Below, piece after piece: positions 1-9,958 of a stretch of DNA of 64,000 bases. The DNA is taken from contig NZ_BKDJ01000014.1 in the NCBI RefSeq assembly GCF_008580665.1, forward strand, positions 25,259 through 89,258. Direction: 5' to 3'. Position 1 is the first letter of the stretch. Each line of letters begins with the position of its first letter. The position numbers were made by a program, and so were the translations under genes. The notes under the pieces are model-generated. The model worked only from the letters and a program-made list of their open reading frames with translations, was not told where the DNA came from and made no database searches. This DNA comes from Zafaria cholistanensis. GTDB lineage: Bacteria; Actinomycetota; Actinomycetes; Actinomycetales; Micrococcaceae.

Positions 1-18
1 GCTGTTAGTTTTGGAGGC

Positions 19-246
19 GTGAACTCGCCTAAGGAATCAAGCCCGCTGCGCCGGATCGTCCTGGTTTCCACCGCCACGGTGGCCCTCGCGTCCCTGCTCA
101 GCCTCGCGGCGATCCTGGCGTTCTACGTCGCCGGCGCCACCCCGTGGACGGGACTGTTCGCCGTGGGCCTGTGGGGGCTTCCCCTGGCCTTCCTCCTGCT
201 GCTCGTCCTGTTGGCAATGTCGTGGCAGGAGCGCCGCCGCGCCTGA
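19..246 (+). CDS. Small two-helix membrane protein of unknown function
   Basis: A 75-residue protein starts at a GTG placed 2 nt after a GGAG ribosome-binding site. Two hydrophobic stretches (about residues 13-36 and 44-67) flank a short loop, and the end is basic (QERRRA), so it should be a two-pass inner-membrane protein with a cytoplasmic tail. No family was recognised. It lies about 70 nt upstream of a response regulator on the same strand, but nothing shows that the two are co-transcribed. The window begins just before it, so an upstream partner may be missing. Confidence 0.6.
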   Translation: MNSPKESSPLRRIVLVSTATVALASLLSLAAILAFYVAGATPWTGLFAVGLWGLPLAFLLLLVLLAMSWQERRRA

Positions 247-314
247 CCGAAGCCGCGAATACTCATTCACGCAACGTCCAGCCAATTCACAGCGTACGGT
301 CGCACACTGGACAG

Positions 315-1025
315 ATGAATCCCAAAGTTCCGGAAGCCAAACTCCTGGTCGTCGACGACGAGCCGAACATCCGTGAGCTGCTGTCCACCTCCCTGCGCTT
401 CGCCGGGTTCGAGGTGGTCGCGGCCGCCAACGGGCGCGAGGCCCTTGCCGCGGTGGAGGCCGACCAGCCTGACCTCGCCGTGCTCGACGTCATGCTGCCG
501 GATATGGACGGCTTCACCGTGACCAGGCGCCTCCGGGCTGCGGGCCGGCATTTCCCGGTCCTCTTCCTGACCGCCCGCGACGACACCGAGGACAAGGTCA
601 CCGGACTGACCGTCGGCGGGGACGACTACGTGACCAAGCCCTTCAGCCTCGACGAGGTCGTGGCCCGGATCCGCGCGGTGCTGCGCCGCACCCAGCCGGT
701 GGGGGAGAACGACGCCGTGATCCGCGTCGACGACCTGGAACTGGACGACGACGCCCACGAGGTCCGCCGCGCCGGCGAGGTGGTGGACCTCTCCCCCACC
801 GAGTTCAAGCTGCTGCGCTACCTGATGATGAACCCCAACCGGGTCCTCTCCAAGGCCCAGATCCTCGACCACGTGTGGGAGTACGACTTCAACGGGGACG
901 CGTCCATCGTGGAGTCCTACATCTCCTACCTGCGCCGCAAGATCGACTCGCGCGAGGACTGGCCCGCCATGATCCAGACCAAGCGCGGCGTGGGCTACCT
1001 GCTGCGTTCCGCGGACCGCCGCTAG
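315..1025 (+). CDS. OmpR/PhoB-family response regulator
   Basis: This 236-residue protein has an N-terminal receiver domain with the acidic pocket D14/D15, the phospho-acceptor D58 (in LAVLDVM) and the conserved K108 (YVTKPFS). A winged-helix DNA-binding domain follows (about residues 135-232; motifs LSPTEFKLL and RGVGYLL), so the family is OmpR/PhoB. The ATG at 315 was chosen because the receiver fold begins right after it; the 57 codons upstream look non-coding. The cognate sensor kinase starts 12 nt downstream, so the pair forms an operon. The signal it senses is unknown. Confidence 0.95.
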   Translation: MNPKVPEAKLLVVDDEPNIRELLSTSLRFAGFEVVAAANGREALAAVEADQPDLAVLDVMLPDMDGFTVTRRLRAAGRHFPVLFLTARDDTEDKVTGLTVGGDDYVTKPFSLDEVVARIRAVLRRTQPVGENDAVIRVDDLELDDDAHEVRRAGEVVDLSPTEFKLLRYLMMNPNRVLSKAQILDHVWEYDFNGDASIVESYISYLRRKIDSREDWPAMIQTKRGVGYLLRSADRR

Positions 1026-1037
1026 GAGGGCGCCCCG

Positions 1038-2525
1038 GTGCACCGACTTGCCCGGCTCCTCCGACAGGTCTCGCTGCGCTCAAAGCTGGTGGCCCTCATG
1101 GGGCTGCTGATGGTCTGCGCCATCGTGGCCACCGCCATCGGCACCTCGCAGTCGCTGAGGCTGACCCTGGTGGCCCAGACCGACGCCGACCTCGCGGGCA
1201 ACAGCGGGGCCCTGGCGGACATCATGTACACCGAATACTCCAACGCGGGCACCTCGGGCGGGCTGTCCAACATCGACCTTCTGCGCTTCCACGGAACCCT
1301 GCGCGACGCCGACGGCAACAGCCTGTACGTCCTGCCCAGCACCTCCGGCCCCGACGCCCCCCTCCTGCCCCAGCGGACCCTGGACGACGTCCGCAACGAC
1401 AACGGGCGGGCCTTCGATCTCCCCGGCACGCAGCTGGGTTCCAGCGGGTGGCGGGTGCGGATGGTGGCGCTGAAGAACGGCACCGGCTACATCACCATTG
1501 CCCTGCCCCTGAAATCGGTGAACGCGATCACGGCGCGGGCCGCCGCCCTGATCATGTCCACCGGCATGCTGGCTACCCTGGTGATGTCCATGGTTGCCTA
1601 CGGCATCACCAGCCGCGCGCTGCGCCCGCTGCAGCGGGTGGAGCGGACCGCCGCGGCAATCGCGGCCGGTGATCTGTCCCGCCGCGTCGAGGAGTACCCC
1701 CCGGAGACGGAAGTGGGCCGGCTGTCAAGGTCGTTGAACGCGATGCTCGCGCACATCGAGCACGCCTTCCGGGCCCGGGCCGCCTCGGAACGGAAGATGC
1801 GCCGGTTTGTCCAGGATGCGTCCCACGAGCTGCGTACCCCGCTCGTGACGATCCAGGGGTACTCCGAGCTGTACCGGCACGGCGGCCTGACCGAGCGGGA
1901 GCAGATCTCCACCGCCATGGGCCGCATCGAGGGCGAGGCCAAACGGATGGGCCAACTGGTGGAAGACCTGCTGACGCTGGCCCGGCTGGACGAGCAGCGG
2001 CCGCTGGACCGGCGGCCGCTGGACCTGATGCTGCTGGCCATGGACGCGGTGGCCGATGCCCGCGTGAACGCTCCCGAGCGCCAGGTGCGCCTGGTGGGAC
2101 TGGACGGGGGCCCGCCGCGGAACGCGCCGACCAGCGGGGACGAAGCCAGGTTGCGCCAGGTGGTCGCCAACCTGATGACCAACGCCCTGCGCTACACCCC
2201 CGCCGGGAGCCCGATCGAGATCGCGGTCGGCGTGATGCCAGTCCTGGACGGACGGTCCGATGCGGTCCTTGAGGTGCGCGACCACGGGCCCGGCATCTCC
2301 GAGGATGACGCTGCCCGCGTGTTCGAGCGCTTCTACCGGGCGGACAGCTCGCGGCAGCGCGAAACCGGCGGCACGGGGCTGGGCCTGGCGATCGTTGCCG
2401 CCATCGCCGCGCAGCACGACGGATCCGTGCGCCTCACCGAGACTCCCGGCGGCGGTGCGACGATGGCGGTCCACCTGCCGATGGTTCCGTTCGACCCGCC
2501 CTCCCCCGAGCCGGACGAGGACTAG
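1038..2525 (+). CDS. HAMP-domain sensor histidine kinase
   Basis: This 495-residue kinase begins at GTG behind a strong AGGAGG. Layout: TM1 at about 16-36, an extracytoplasmic sensor of about 125 residues with no recognised fold, TM2 at about 165-190, HAMP at about 190-245, HisKA with the phospho-acceptor H263 (DASHELRTPL), then a HATPase domain with N-box (NLMTNALRY), G1 (RDHGPGIS) and G2 (GGTGLGLAIV). All catalytic motifs are intact. It should phosphorylate the upstream OmpR-type regulator. The extracytoplasmic loop would define the stimulus, which cannot be read here. Confidence 0.95.
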   Translation: MHRLARLLRQVSLRSKLVALMGLLMVCAIVATAIGTSQSLRLTLVAQTDADLAGNSGALADIMYTEYSNAGTSGGLSNIDLLRFHGTLRDADGNSLYVLPSTSGPDAPLLPQRTLDDVRNDNGRAFDLPGTQLGSSGWRVRMVALKNGTGYITIALPLKSVNAITARAAALIMSTGMLATLVMSMVAYGITSRALRPLQRVERTAAAIAAGDLSRRVEEYPPETEVGRLSRSLNAMLAHIEHAFRARAASERKMRRFVQDASHELRTPLVTIQGYSELYRHGGLTEREQISTAMGRIEGEAKRMGQLVEDLLTLARLDEQRPLDRRPLDLMLLAMDAVADARVNAPERQVRLVGLDGGPPRNAPTSGDEARLRQVVANLMTNALRYTPAGSPIEIAVGVMPVLDGRSDAVLEVRDHGPGISEDDAARVFERFYRADSSRQRETGGTGLGLAIVAAIAAQHDGSVRLTETPGGGATMAVHLPMVPFDPPSPEPDED

Positions 2526-2661
2526 GCTTCGCCGGATTTTCCACAGCCGTGCCGGGCCCGGGCACCGGCCGTCCGGCCCGCGCCTAGGCTCGGTTCCACG
2601 GCGCCGCCCGGTGCCGCGCGGCCGCGGTCCGGTCGCCTCCGAACCCATCAGAGGGAACGCC

Positions 2662-2952
2662 ATGAGCAGTTTCAGCACCAACACGGCCGAGATGCGCGCC
2701 AAGGGCCTCGCCGTGCAGGGAACCATCGAACGCCTGCGGGCGGAGGTGGACACCATGCAGTCCGGCCTGCGCGAGCTGGAGTCCACGTGGCAGGGGGCCG
2801 CGGCAGGCAGCTTCCAGGCCGTGGTCGCCGACTGGCGGGCCACCCAGCTTCGCGTCGAGGAGTCCCTGGCGGCCATCAACACCGCCCTGGCCCGCGCCAC
2901 CCAGCACTACGAGGACGCCGAGCAGGCCAACACCGCCATGTTCACCTACTGA
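2662..2952 (+). CDS. WXG100-family (EsxA-like) protein
   Basis: This 96-residue, mostly helical protein has the hallmark W43-Q44-G45 turn between two long helices and the usual length of WXG100 proteins. The family includes type VII (ESX) secretion substrates such as EsxA. The ATG at 2662 has a GAGGG-type ribosome-binding site 6 nt upstream. No ESX ATPase (EccC) or second Esx partner lies next to it, so it is an orphan copy. It may work as a homodimer with machinery elsewhere. Secretion is inferred from the family. Confidence 0.85.
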   Translation: MSSFSTNTAEMRAKGLAVQGTIERLRAEVDTMQSGLRELESTWQGAAAGSFQAVVADWRATQLRVEESLAAINTALARATQHYEDAEQANTAMFTY

Positions 2953-2984
2953 CCGGGGTCCTTTTCCGCGCAGCCCCACCCTGT

Positions 2985-3044
2985 CCCGACACCCAGTCCC
3001 GACACCCAGTCCCGACACCCAGTCCCGACACCCAGTCCCGACAC
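2985..3044. repeat. Tandem repeat, 13-bp unit, about 4.6 copies
   Basis: The unit CCCGACACCCAGT is repeated four times without error (2985-3036), followed by a partial fifth copy. It lies between the WXG100 gene and the next CDS. Copy number would be expected to vary between strains by slippage. There are no spacers, so it is not a CRISPR. Confidence 0.9.
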
Positions 3045-3096
3045 TCCCGGCCCGCCGCCCGTCGCCCGAGTCCGGTGGCGGGGCTACGCTGGCGGC

Positions 3097-3996
3097 GTGG
3101 CAATTCTCATCGACCCCCCGTTCTGGCCGGCGCACGGGACCATTTTCTCGCACCTCATCTCCGATGCCTCGCTGGAGGAGCTGCACGCGTTCGCCCGGGC
3201 CGCGGAGTTGCCCGAGGGCGCGTTCGACCGGGACCACTACGACGTGCCCGAGCGCCGGTACGCGGACCTGGTTGCCCGCGGAGCGGTTCCGGTGCAGGCC
3301 AACGAACTGGTGCGCCGGCTGCTGCGCAGCGGGCTGCGTGTTCCCGCCCGGCAACGTCCGGAAAAGCTGGACGGGATCCTCGCCGCCGCCTGGGAACGGC
3401 TTGCCCCGGGGCAGGGCGCGATCGGTGCCGAGTTGATTGAACGCTGGTCGGAGCCCCACCGCCACTACCACGACCGGACGCATCTGCTCGCCGTCATCCA
3501 GGCCCTGAACCTGCTGGCCTTGCGGCATGGAGAGGACCCCGGGGACGAGCCCCGGGTTCCATGGCTGGCGGCGTGGTTCCACGATGCCGTATACCGGGGC
3601 CAGGCCGGCCGGGACGAAGAGGAGTCCGCCGGCCTGGCTTCCCGTTTACTGTCCGGCGCCGGGTTCCGCCCGGCGGAGGTCGACGGAACCGTCCGGCTGG
3701 TGTTGCTGACGGCGGGCCACGCCCCGGGGCCCCACGACCCCGCGGGGCGGCTCCTCTGCGACGCGGACCTGGAGGTGCTGGGCCGCTCCCCCGCCGACTA
3801 CCTGCGCTACGCGCAGGCCGTGCGCCGCGACTACGCCCACGTGCCGGATCCGGCCTTCGCAGCGGGCCGGGCCGCAGTGCTGCGGGCACTGCTGGACCTG
3901 GATCCGCTCTACGGCACGGGCACCGCCCGGCGGCTGTGGCAGGAGCGGGCCCGGGAAAACCTTGCCGGCGAGCTCGAGTCGCTTGGCGGGAGGTAG
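3097..3996 (+). CDS. DUF4031 - HD-like phosphohydrolase fusion protein
   Basis: This 299-residue protein starts at GTG. The N-terminal part (about 1-85, MAILIDPPFWP with HG and ANELVRRL) matches the DUF4031 pattern seen in actinobacteria. The C-terminal part (about 105-295) looks like an HD-superfamily metal-dependent phosphohydrolase: SEPHRHYHDRTHL supplies a histidine cluster, AAWFHDAVYRG supplies the HD pair, and LLCDADLEVLG supplies a later aspartate. The fusion suggests nucleotide or small phosphoester chemistry, but the substrate is unknown. It is convergent with groL, from which a duplicated hairpin separates it. Confidence 0.75.
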   Translation: MAILIDPPFWPAHGTIFSHLISDASLEELHAFARAAELPEGAFDRDHYDVPERRYADLVARGAVPVQANELVRRLLRSGLRVPARQRPEKLDGILAAAWERLAPGQGAIGAELIERWSEPHRHYHDRTHLLAVIQALNLLALRHGEDPGDEPRVPWLAAWFHDAVYRGQAGRDEEESAGLASRLLSGAGFRPAEVDGTVRLVLLTAGHAPGPHDPAGRLLCDADLEVLGRSPADYLRYAQAVRRDYAHVPDPAFAAGRAAVLRALLDLDPLYGTGTARRLWQERARENLAGELESLGGR

Positions 3997-4014
3997 CGCC
4001 CGCGAAAAGCGCGA

Positions 4015-4064
4015 GGCCGCGGCCCCCGGAAGGGGGCCGCGGCCCCCGGAAGGGGGCCGCGGCC
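4015..4064. terminator. Duplicated GC hairpin between convergent genes
   Basis: GGCCGCGGCCCCC, a GGAA tetraloop and GGGGGCCGCGGCC form a 13-bp stem, and the segment is duplicated head to tail, so alternative stems can form. It lies between the ends of the DUF4031-HD gene and groL, as expected for a bidirectional terminator, though there is no T tract. Confidence 0.7.
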
Positions 4065-4091
4065 TTGTGGTGCGTTGGGGACTAAGGAGGC

Positions 4092-5846
<1,755 letters not shown>

Positions 5847-5885
5847 TCACCCGCCATGCCGCAGCGACGGCCTTCCCACCGGGGG

Positions 5886-5912
5886 TTAGCAGTCGGGGCA
5901 CGTGAGTGCTAA
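5886..5912. promoter_or_regulatory. CIRCE operator 1 (HrcA site) upstream of groL
   Basis: TTAGCAGTC-N9-GAGTGCTAA differs from the CIRCE consensus (TTAGCACTC-N9-GAGTGCTAA) at one base. It lies about 166 bp upstream of the groL start codon. HrcA binding would repress groL until heat shock. Confidence 0.92.
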
Positions 5913-5921
5913 CACCAATTA

Positions 5922-5948
5922 TTGGCACTCTAGGCCAAGGAGTGCAAG
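5922..5948. promoter_or_regulatory. CIRCE operator 2 upstream of groL
   Basis: TTGGCACTC-N9-GAGTGCAAG is a second, weaker CIRCE element, 9 bp beyond the first. The spacing (about 36 bp centre to centre) suggests cooperative HrcA binding over the groL promoter. Confidence 0.82.
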
Positions 5949-5976
5949 CTTTGGGTTCCGCCGGGGGTGAACCGCG

Positions 5977-6651
5977 TCAGCCGTAGCTGCGCCCCAGGAC
6001 CACGGAGATCTCGGCCGGGATGTTGGCGGTCTGGTAGACCGTAGCGATGCCCAGAAGGCGGGCGGTCTCCAGCGCCGTGGCGCGCGAGGCGTCGCTCTTG
6101 TAGTAGACCACCGAGGCGTCGACCTTCTTGGTCCAGTTGCCGGCCGTGACCGAGGTGAATCCACCCCCCTGCAACTTGGTGAGCCCGCTGCCGGCCAGGC
6201 CGCTGATGCTCGACCCGTTGTACACGCCCACGGCGGCTGCGTAGTCGACCGGCCCTGCCTCCGCCTCCTCCGCCGCCGTTTCGCTCGGCGTGGCCGAAAC
6301 GCTGGGGGATTCGGAAACCTCGGGAGCGGAGGAGTCCGAGGATTCGGAGTCCGCGGACTCGGAGGGTTCGGACTCTGCGGAGGACTCGGCCGGATCGCTG
6401 GAGGAGGCCAAGGCCGGGGAAGAGGCGGCCGCCGTCGTCTGCGGGGCAGCCACGGCGGTGGCGTCGGCACCCAGGAGGCGGGGCAGGACCAGGAAGGACA
6501 GCAGTCCGACGACCAGCGCCAGGATGCCCACGCCCATCAACAGCCCGAGCCCGGAGCCCCCGCCCTTCACGGCGGGCTGTTCCCTGTGCACGCCTTTGCG
6601 GTCGGTGAACTCGGGAGTCCTGTCGAATTCGTCGCGGGGGTACTTGCTCAT
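5977..6651 (-). CDS. Membrane-anchored LytR_C domain protein
   Basis: This 224-residue protein has a short cytoplasmic N-terminus (MSKYPRDEFDRTPEF), one transmembrane helix (about 43-66) and a Ser/Glu/Ala-rich extracytoplasmic linker (about 75-130). The LytR C-terminal domain follows (about 135-222; VGVYNGSSISGLAGS and VVYY). LytR_C domains are found in cell-wall-associated actinobacterial proteins, and the role of stand-alone copies is poorly defined. The start at 6651 has an AAGGACAGGT ribosome-binding site. The next gene upstream on the same strand encodes a DUF3263 protein, a common neighbour. Confidence 0.85.
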   Translation of the reverse strand: MSKYPRDEFDRTPEFTDRKGVHREQPAVKGGGSGLGLLMGVGILALVVGLLSFLVLPRLLGADATAVAAPQTTAAASSPALASSSDPAESSAESEPSESADSESSDSSAPEVSESPSVSATPSETAAEEAEAGPVDYAAAVGVYNGSSISGLAGSGLTKLQGGGFTSVTAGNWTKKVDASVVYYKSDASRATALETARLLGIATVYQTANIPAEISVVLGRSYG

Positions 6652-6796
6652 ACCTGTCCTTGCTCGTGGTTCATTCCCGGAGTGCATGCCCGGGGTGCAC
6701 GTCCCCGGACGCGGGCCCGTCGAACGAAGCCCTCAGAACAAAGCCCCCGAACGAAACCCCCGGAACAACGTGTCGGGGGCACCCGGGACGCCGGCG

Positions 6797-7096
6797 CTAC
6801 GCCTCGGGGGCGGAGCGCCGGGCCGTGCGGGCCCGATGCCTGGTTGATCGTAGTCTACGCAATCTCTTCACCAGCATCGGGTCGTAGGCCAGCGCGGCGT
6901 CCGTGTCGATCAGCGCATTGAGCAGCTGGTAATAGTTCGCGGAGGACAGCCCAAAAAGCTCGCGGATGGCCTGTTCCTTGGCGCCCGCGTACTTCCACCA
7001 CTGCCGTTCCAGGGCCAACATCAACTGCGCCCGTTCGTCGAGTTCACTGGATTCGTCGTACTCGAAATCCAGCTCGATCGCTGCTGCAGCCACCAC
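6797..7096 (-). CDS. DUF3263 domain protein
   Basis: This 99-residue protein has the core [21 protein letters not shown] and [13 protein letters not shown], which match the DUF3263 pattern of actinobacteria, a small helix-turn-helix-like protein. The C-terminus is strongly basic, which would suit nucleic-acid binding. A GTG at 7096 was chosen because a GAGGGGAA ribosome-binding site precedes it; the frame continues upstream but without recognisable protein. It is divergent from the uracil-DNA glycosylase gene. Confidence 0.8.
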   Translation of the reverse strand: MVAAAAIELDFEYDESSELDERAQLMLALERQWWKYAGAKEQAIRELFGLSSANYYQLLNALIDTDAALAYDPMLVKRLRRLRSTRHRARTARRSAPEA

Positions 7097-7201
7097 GTTC
7101 CCCTCGTATTGCCCCCGCTGAATCCTTTCCGCCCATGGTACGAGCCCCGAATCGGGGTTGTCATATGGGCCCCGGACGGCCGGCAGGCAAGAATGGTCCC
7201 C

Positions 7202-8017
7202 ATGAGCGACGCGCAGGAGCCCCTCTTCACCTTCGACGGCACACCGGGCGATTCCGGTGACGGATCCGGCGGCGGTTCCGGCGGCGATTCCGGCGGCAGT
7301 TCCGGCACGACGCCGTGGCCCTTCGCCGCCGGCGTGGAGGCGGCGGTCCAAGCGGGCGCGGTGCATCCGAGCTGGGCCGGGCCGCTGGCGCCGGTGGACG
7401 GGCTGCTGCGGTCCATCGCGGCGGAACTGGAGGCGCGCCGCACCGCCGGCGAGCGCATCCTGCCCGCGCCCGGCCGGGTCCTGCGGGCCCTGTCCACGCC
7501 GTTGGACCGGGTGAAGGTGCTGATCGTGGGCCAGGACCCCTACCCCACGCCGGGCCACGCGGTGGGGCTGAGTTTCGCGGTGGACGCGCACGTGCGTCCC
7601 CTGCCGCGCAGCCTGGCGAACATCTACCGGGAGTTGGCCGCCGACGTCGGCGTGGAACCGCCGGCGCACGGGGACCTCTCCGCGTGGGCTGACCAGGGGG
7701 TGCTGTTGCTGAACCGGGTGCTGACCGTCGGGGCCGGTGCCAGCGGTTCGCACCGCGGGCTGGGCTGGCAGAAGGTCACGGACGCCGCCGTCGCGGCCCT
7801 GGCTGCCCGGGGCGGGCCGCTGGTTTCCGTCCTGTGGGGCCGGGACGCGCAGGCCCTGGCCCCGGCGCTCGCGGGAACCGCCGTGATTACCAGCGCACAC
7901 CCTTCCCCGCTGTCGGCCAGCCGCGGCTTCTTCGGCTCCCGCCCCTTCAGCCGCACCAACGAACTGTTGGCTGAGCAGGGCGCGGCTCCGGTGGACTGGC
8001 GCCTGCCGCCGGCGTAG
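7202..8017 (+). CDS. ung: Uracil-DNA glycosylase (family 1)
   Basis: This 271-residue enzyme excises uracil from DNA in base-excision repair. The water-activating motif GQDPYP (D112) and the second motif [10 protein letters not shown] (about H233) are intact. It differs from textbook UNG in a low-complexity Gly/Ser/Asp stretch at about residues 16-37 ([19 protein letters not shown]) that replaces a structured N-terminus. The ATG at 7202 was chosen because the upstream codons read through the divergent promoter region. Confidence 0.95.
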   Translation: MSDAQEPLFTFDGTPGDSGDGSGGGSGGDSGGSSGTTPWPFAAGVEAAVQAGAVHPSWAGPLAPVDGLLRSIAAELEARRTAGERILPAPGRVLRALSTPLDRVKVLIVGQDPYPTPGHAVGLSFAVDAHVRPLPRSLANIYRELAADVGVEPPAHGDLSAWADQGVLLLNRVLTVGAGASGSHRGLGWQKVTDAAVAALAARGGPLVSVLWGRDAQALAPALAGTAVITSAHPSPLSASRGFFGSRPFSRTNELLAEQGAAPVDWRLPPA

Positions 8018-8087
8018 CCGGCCCCGGCCGGCCGCCTCCGGGCGGGACCGGCGGCGGCCGGCGGCAGGCAGGTCAGGGGCGGCCAGG

Positions 8088-9797
8088 TCAGCGGCGGCGG
8101 ATGCGCCGGCGTTCGTTGCCGTGCCAGCCGCGGGTGAGCGGACGGGCCACGGTGTCTCCGAAGACCACTCCGCCGGCGATCGCCAGAATGATGGCGAACG
8201 CGTTGAACATCTCCACCAGCCCGGTAGTGACGTCCCCGGGCTGGATCGCGATCCCGTACATCGCCCGGAAAATCATCAGCCCCGGCAGCAGGAACACGAT
8301 CGCCGGGACCGCGACCACCAGCTGGGGGGCACCCATCCGCAGCGCCGTCCACCGCCCGGCGGCGCCGATGACGACGGCGGCCAGCGCCGGAGCCAGCCGG
8401 TCCCCCACTCCCAAGGCCAGTACACCGAGGTAGACCAGGTATCCCAGCAGCGCGACCCCCGCCGTGGGCACCAGCATCCGTCGCGCGGTCTGCTCGGAGA
8501 CGGCGCCGAAAACGACCGCAAGCACCATGAGGACCGCCAGCAGCCACCCCGGATAGGGCACCGTGTCGATCGAGGCGACATTCAGCACCGGGGCTCCGGC
8601 CAGCGTGCCGAACACCAGCGCGGTCATGATGCCGGCGACGATGGCCGCATAGATGATCATGGCGGAGAAGAACCGGCCCGCGGCGGTGACGGGGAAGCCG
8701 TTGATGGCATCCTGCACGGAGGAGACGAAGCGCGAGGACGGCAGCAGCAGGATAATGCCGCCGGCCACCACCGTGGCCGGGGAGATCGGCACCTCCAGCA
8801 CCCACAACAGCAGGGCGATCCCGGTGACCACGAAGGCTCCCGCCGCGGTGGCGAAAAACTCCGGGATCCGCCAGCGCCCGGCGAGCTTCGCGACTTGGGA
8901 GACCACCAGCGAGGACAGGAACGCCGTGGCGGCCCCCTGCCAGGTGCCGCCGATGAAGAGCACGAACATCGCGGCGAACGCAGCCCCGGCGGCGGTGACC
9001 ATCCAGCGCGGAAAGGGCTTGGGGCGCCGGACGATTGCATGCAGACGTTCGGCCGCCTCGCGCCGGGTCACTCCGCCCGCGACGATGTCCGTCACCAGCT
9101 GGTGGACCAGGGCCAGGCCCGCATAGTTATTGGTCCGCGAACGGACCACCCGCAGAAGGCTCATTGGAACCGCATCGTGCGGGGCGTAGTTCAGGTGGAT
9201 GGACTGGTTGGTGATGTCCACCTCGACGTTGCGCAGGCCCAGCGACGCGGTGACCGCGATGATGCTGGTCTCGGCCTCCAGGGCGCCCGCCCCGTAGCGG
9301 AACATGGTTTCGGCCAGGTCCAGCGCGAACTCCAGGGTCTTGCGGGCGCTCACGTCCTGCCCCCCGACCTGGATGGTGGGATTGGCGTAGGGGCTTCCCA
9401 CCAGCCGGTCCACGATCGAGAACGCCTGCGTGGGCGGAGACTCCGAGTTCAGCAGCCGTCCAAGCAGCCGCCGTCCGGGATCCCTGCCGCCGGGATCCCT
9501 GCCGCCGGGGTCCTCGGAGGAGGCCATGCCGGATGCGGACCGGGCGGCGCCGGCCCGGGCCGGGGCACCCTGACGGCGCGGCGGTTTGGACGCGGGCCCC
9601 GGGGGCACGATCGGGCGCGCCCCCGTGCTGGGGATGTCGGCCGGACTGGGGGCGGGCCGCTGGCGGTAGCGCCTGCCGACGCGCTGCAGGGGCTGGGCGC
9701 GGGGGTTTGGATCTGCCGCGGGTCCCGGATTCCCGGGGCGTTGTACGCCCGCGGGGTCCGGGTCTGGGGCGGTGTCCCGGGGCTCTCCTGTGGACAC
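8088..9797 (-). CDS. Threonine/serine exporter family protein (ThrE-like)
   Basis: This 569-residue protein starts at GTG. The first 120 residues are Pro/Arg/Gly-rich and probably disordered, with a DPGGR duplication. The ThrE-type region then begins (EFALDLAETMFRYGAGALEAE), followed by about ten membrane helices (about 265-560) covering the two halves usually split into PF06738 and PF12821. ThrE of Corynebacterium exports threonine and serine using the proton gradient. Fusion of both halves in one chain is normal for actinobacteria. The exact substrate is inferred from the family. Confidence 0.88.
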   Translation of the reverse strand: MSTGEPRDTAPDPDPAGVQRPGNPGPAADPNPRAQPLQRVGRRYRQRPAPSPADIPSTGARPIVPPGPASKPPRRQGAPARAGAARSASGMASSEDPGGRDPGGRDPGRRLLGRLLNSESPPTQAFSIVDRLVGSPYANPTIQVGGQDVSARKTLEFALDLAETMFRYGAGALEAETSIIAVTASLGLRNVEVDITNQSIHLNYAPHDAVPMSLLRVVRSRTNNYAGLALVHQLVTDIVAGGVTRREAAERLHAIVRRPKPFPRWMVTAAGAAFAAMFVLFIGGTWQGAATAFLSSLVVSQVAKLAGRWRIPEFFATAAGAFVVTGIALLLWVLEVPISPATVVAGGIILLLPSSRFVSSVQDAINGFPVTAAGRFFSAMIIYAAIVAGIMTALVFGTLAGAPVLNVASIDTVPYPGWLLAVLMVLAVVFGAVSEQTARRMLVPTAGVALLGYLVYLGVLALGVGDRLAPALAAVVIGAAGRWTALRMGAPQLVVAVPAIVFLLPGLMIFRAMYGIAIQPGDVTTGLVEMFNAFAIILAIAGGVVFGDTVARPLTRGWHGNERRRIRRR

Positions 9798-9958
9798 TGC
9801 TGCTCCTGTTCTGTGTGGTGCTTGGAACCACTGTATCGAAGGCGCATTCTGGGTGCGGGACCGCCCCCGCCGCTCCGGGGAACGGGGGCTCCTGCCCCGG
9901 GATTGGTGTATGCGATTGCATATATAGTGTTCAGGAGGAACAGTGCTTGGGAGGAACC

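Noticed and set aside
2985..3044. Short tandem repeats as a possible CRISPR
   Set aside because: The 13-bp units abut with no spacers, and no cas gene lies in the window.
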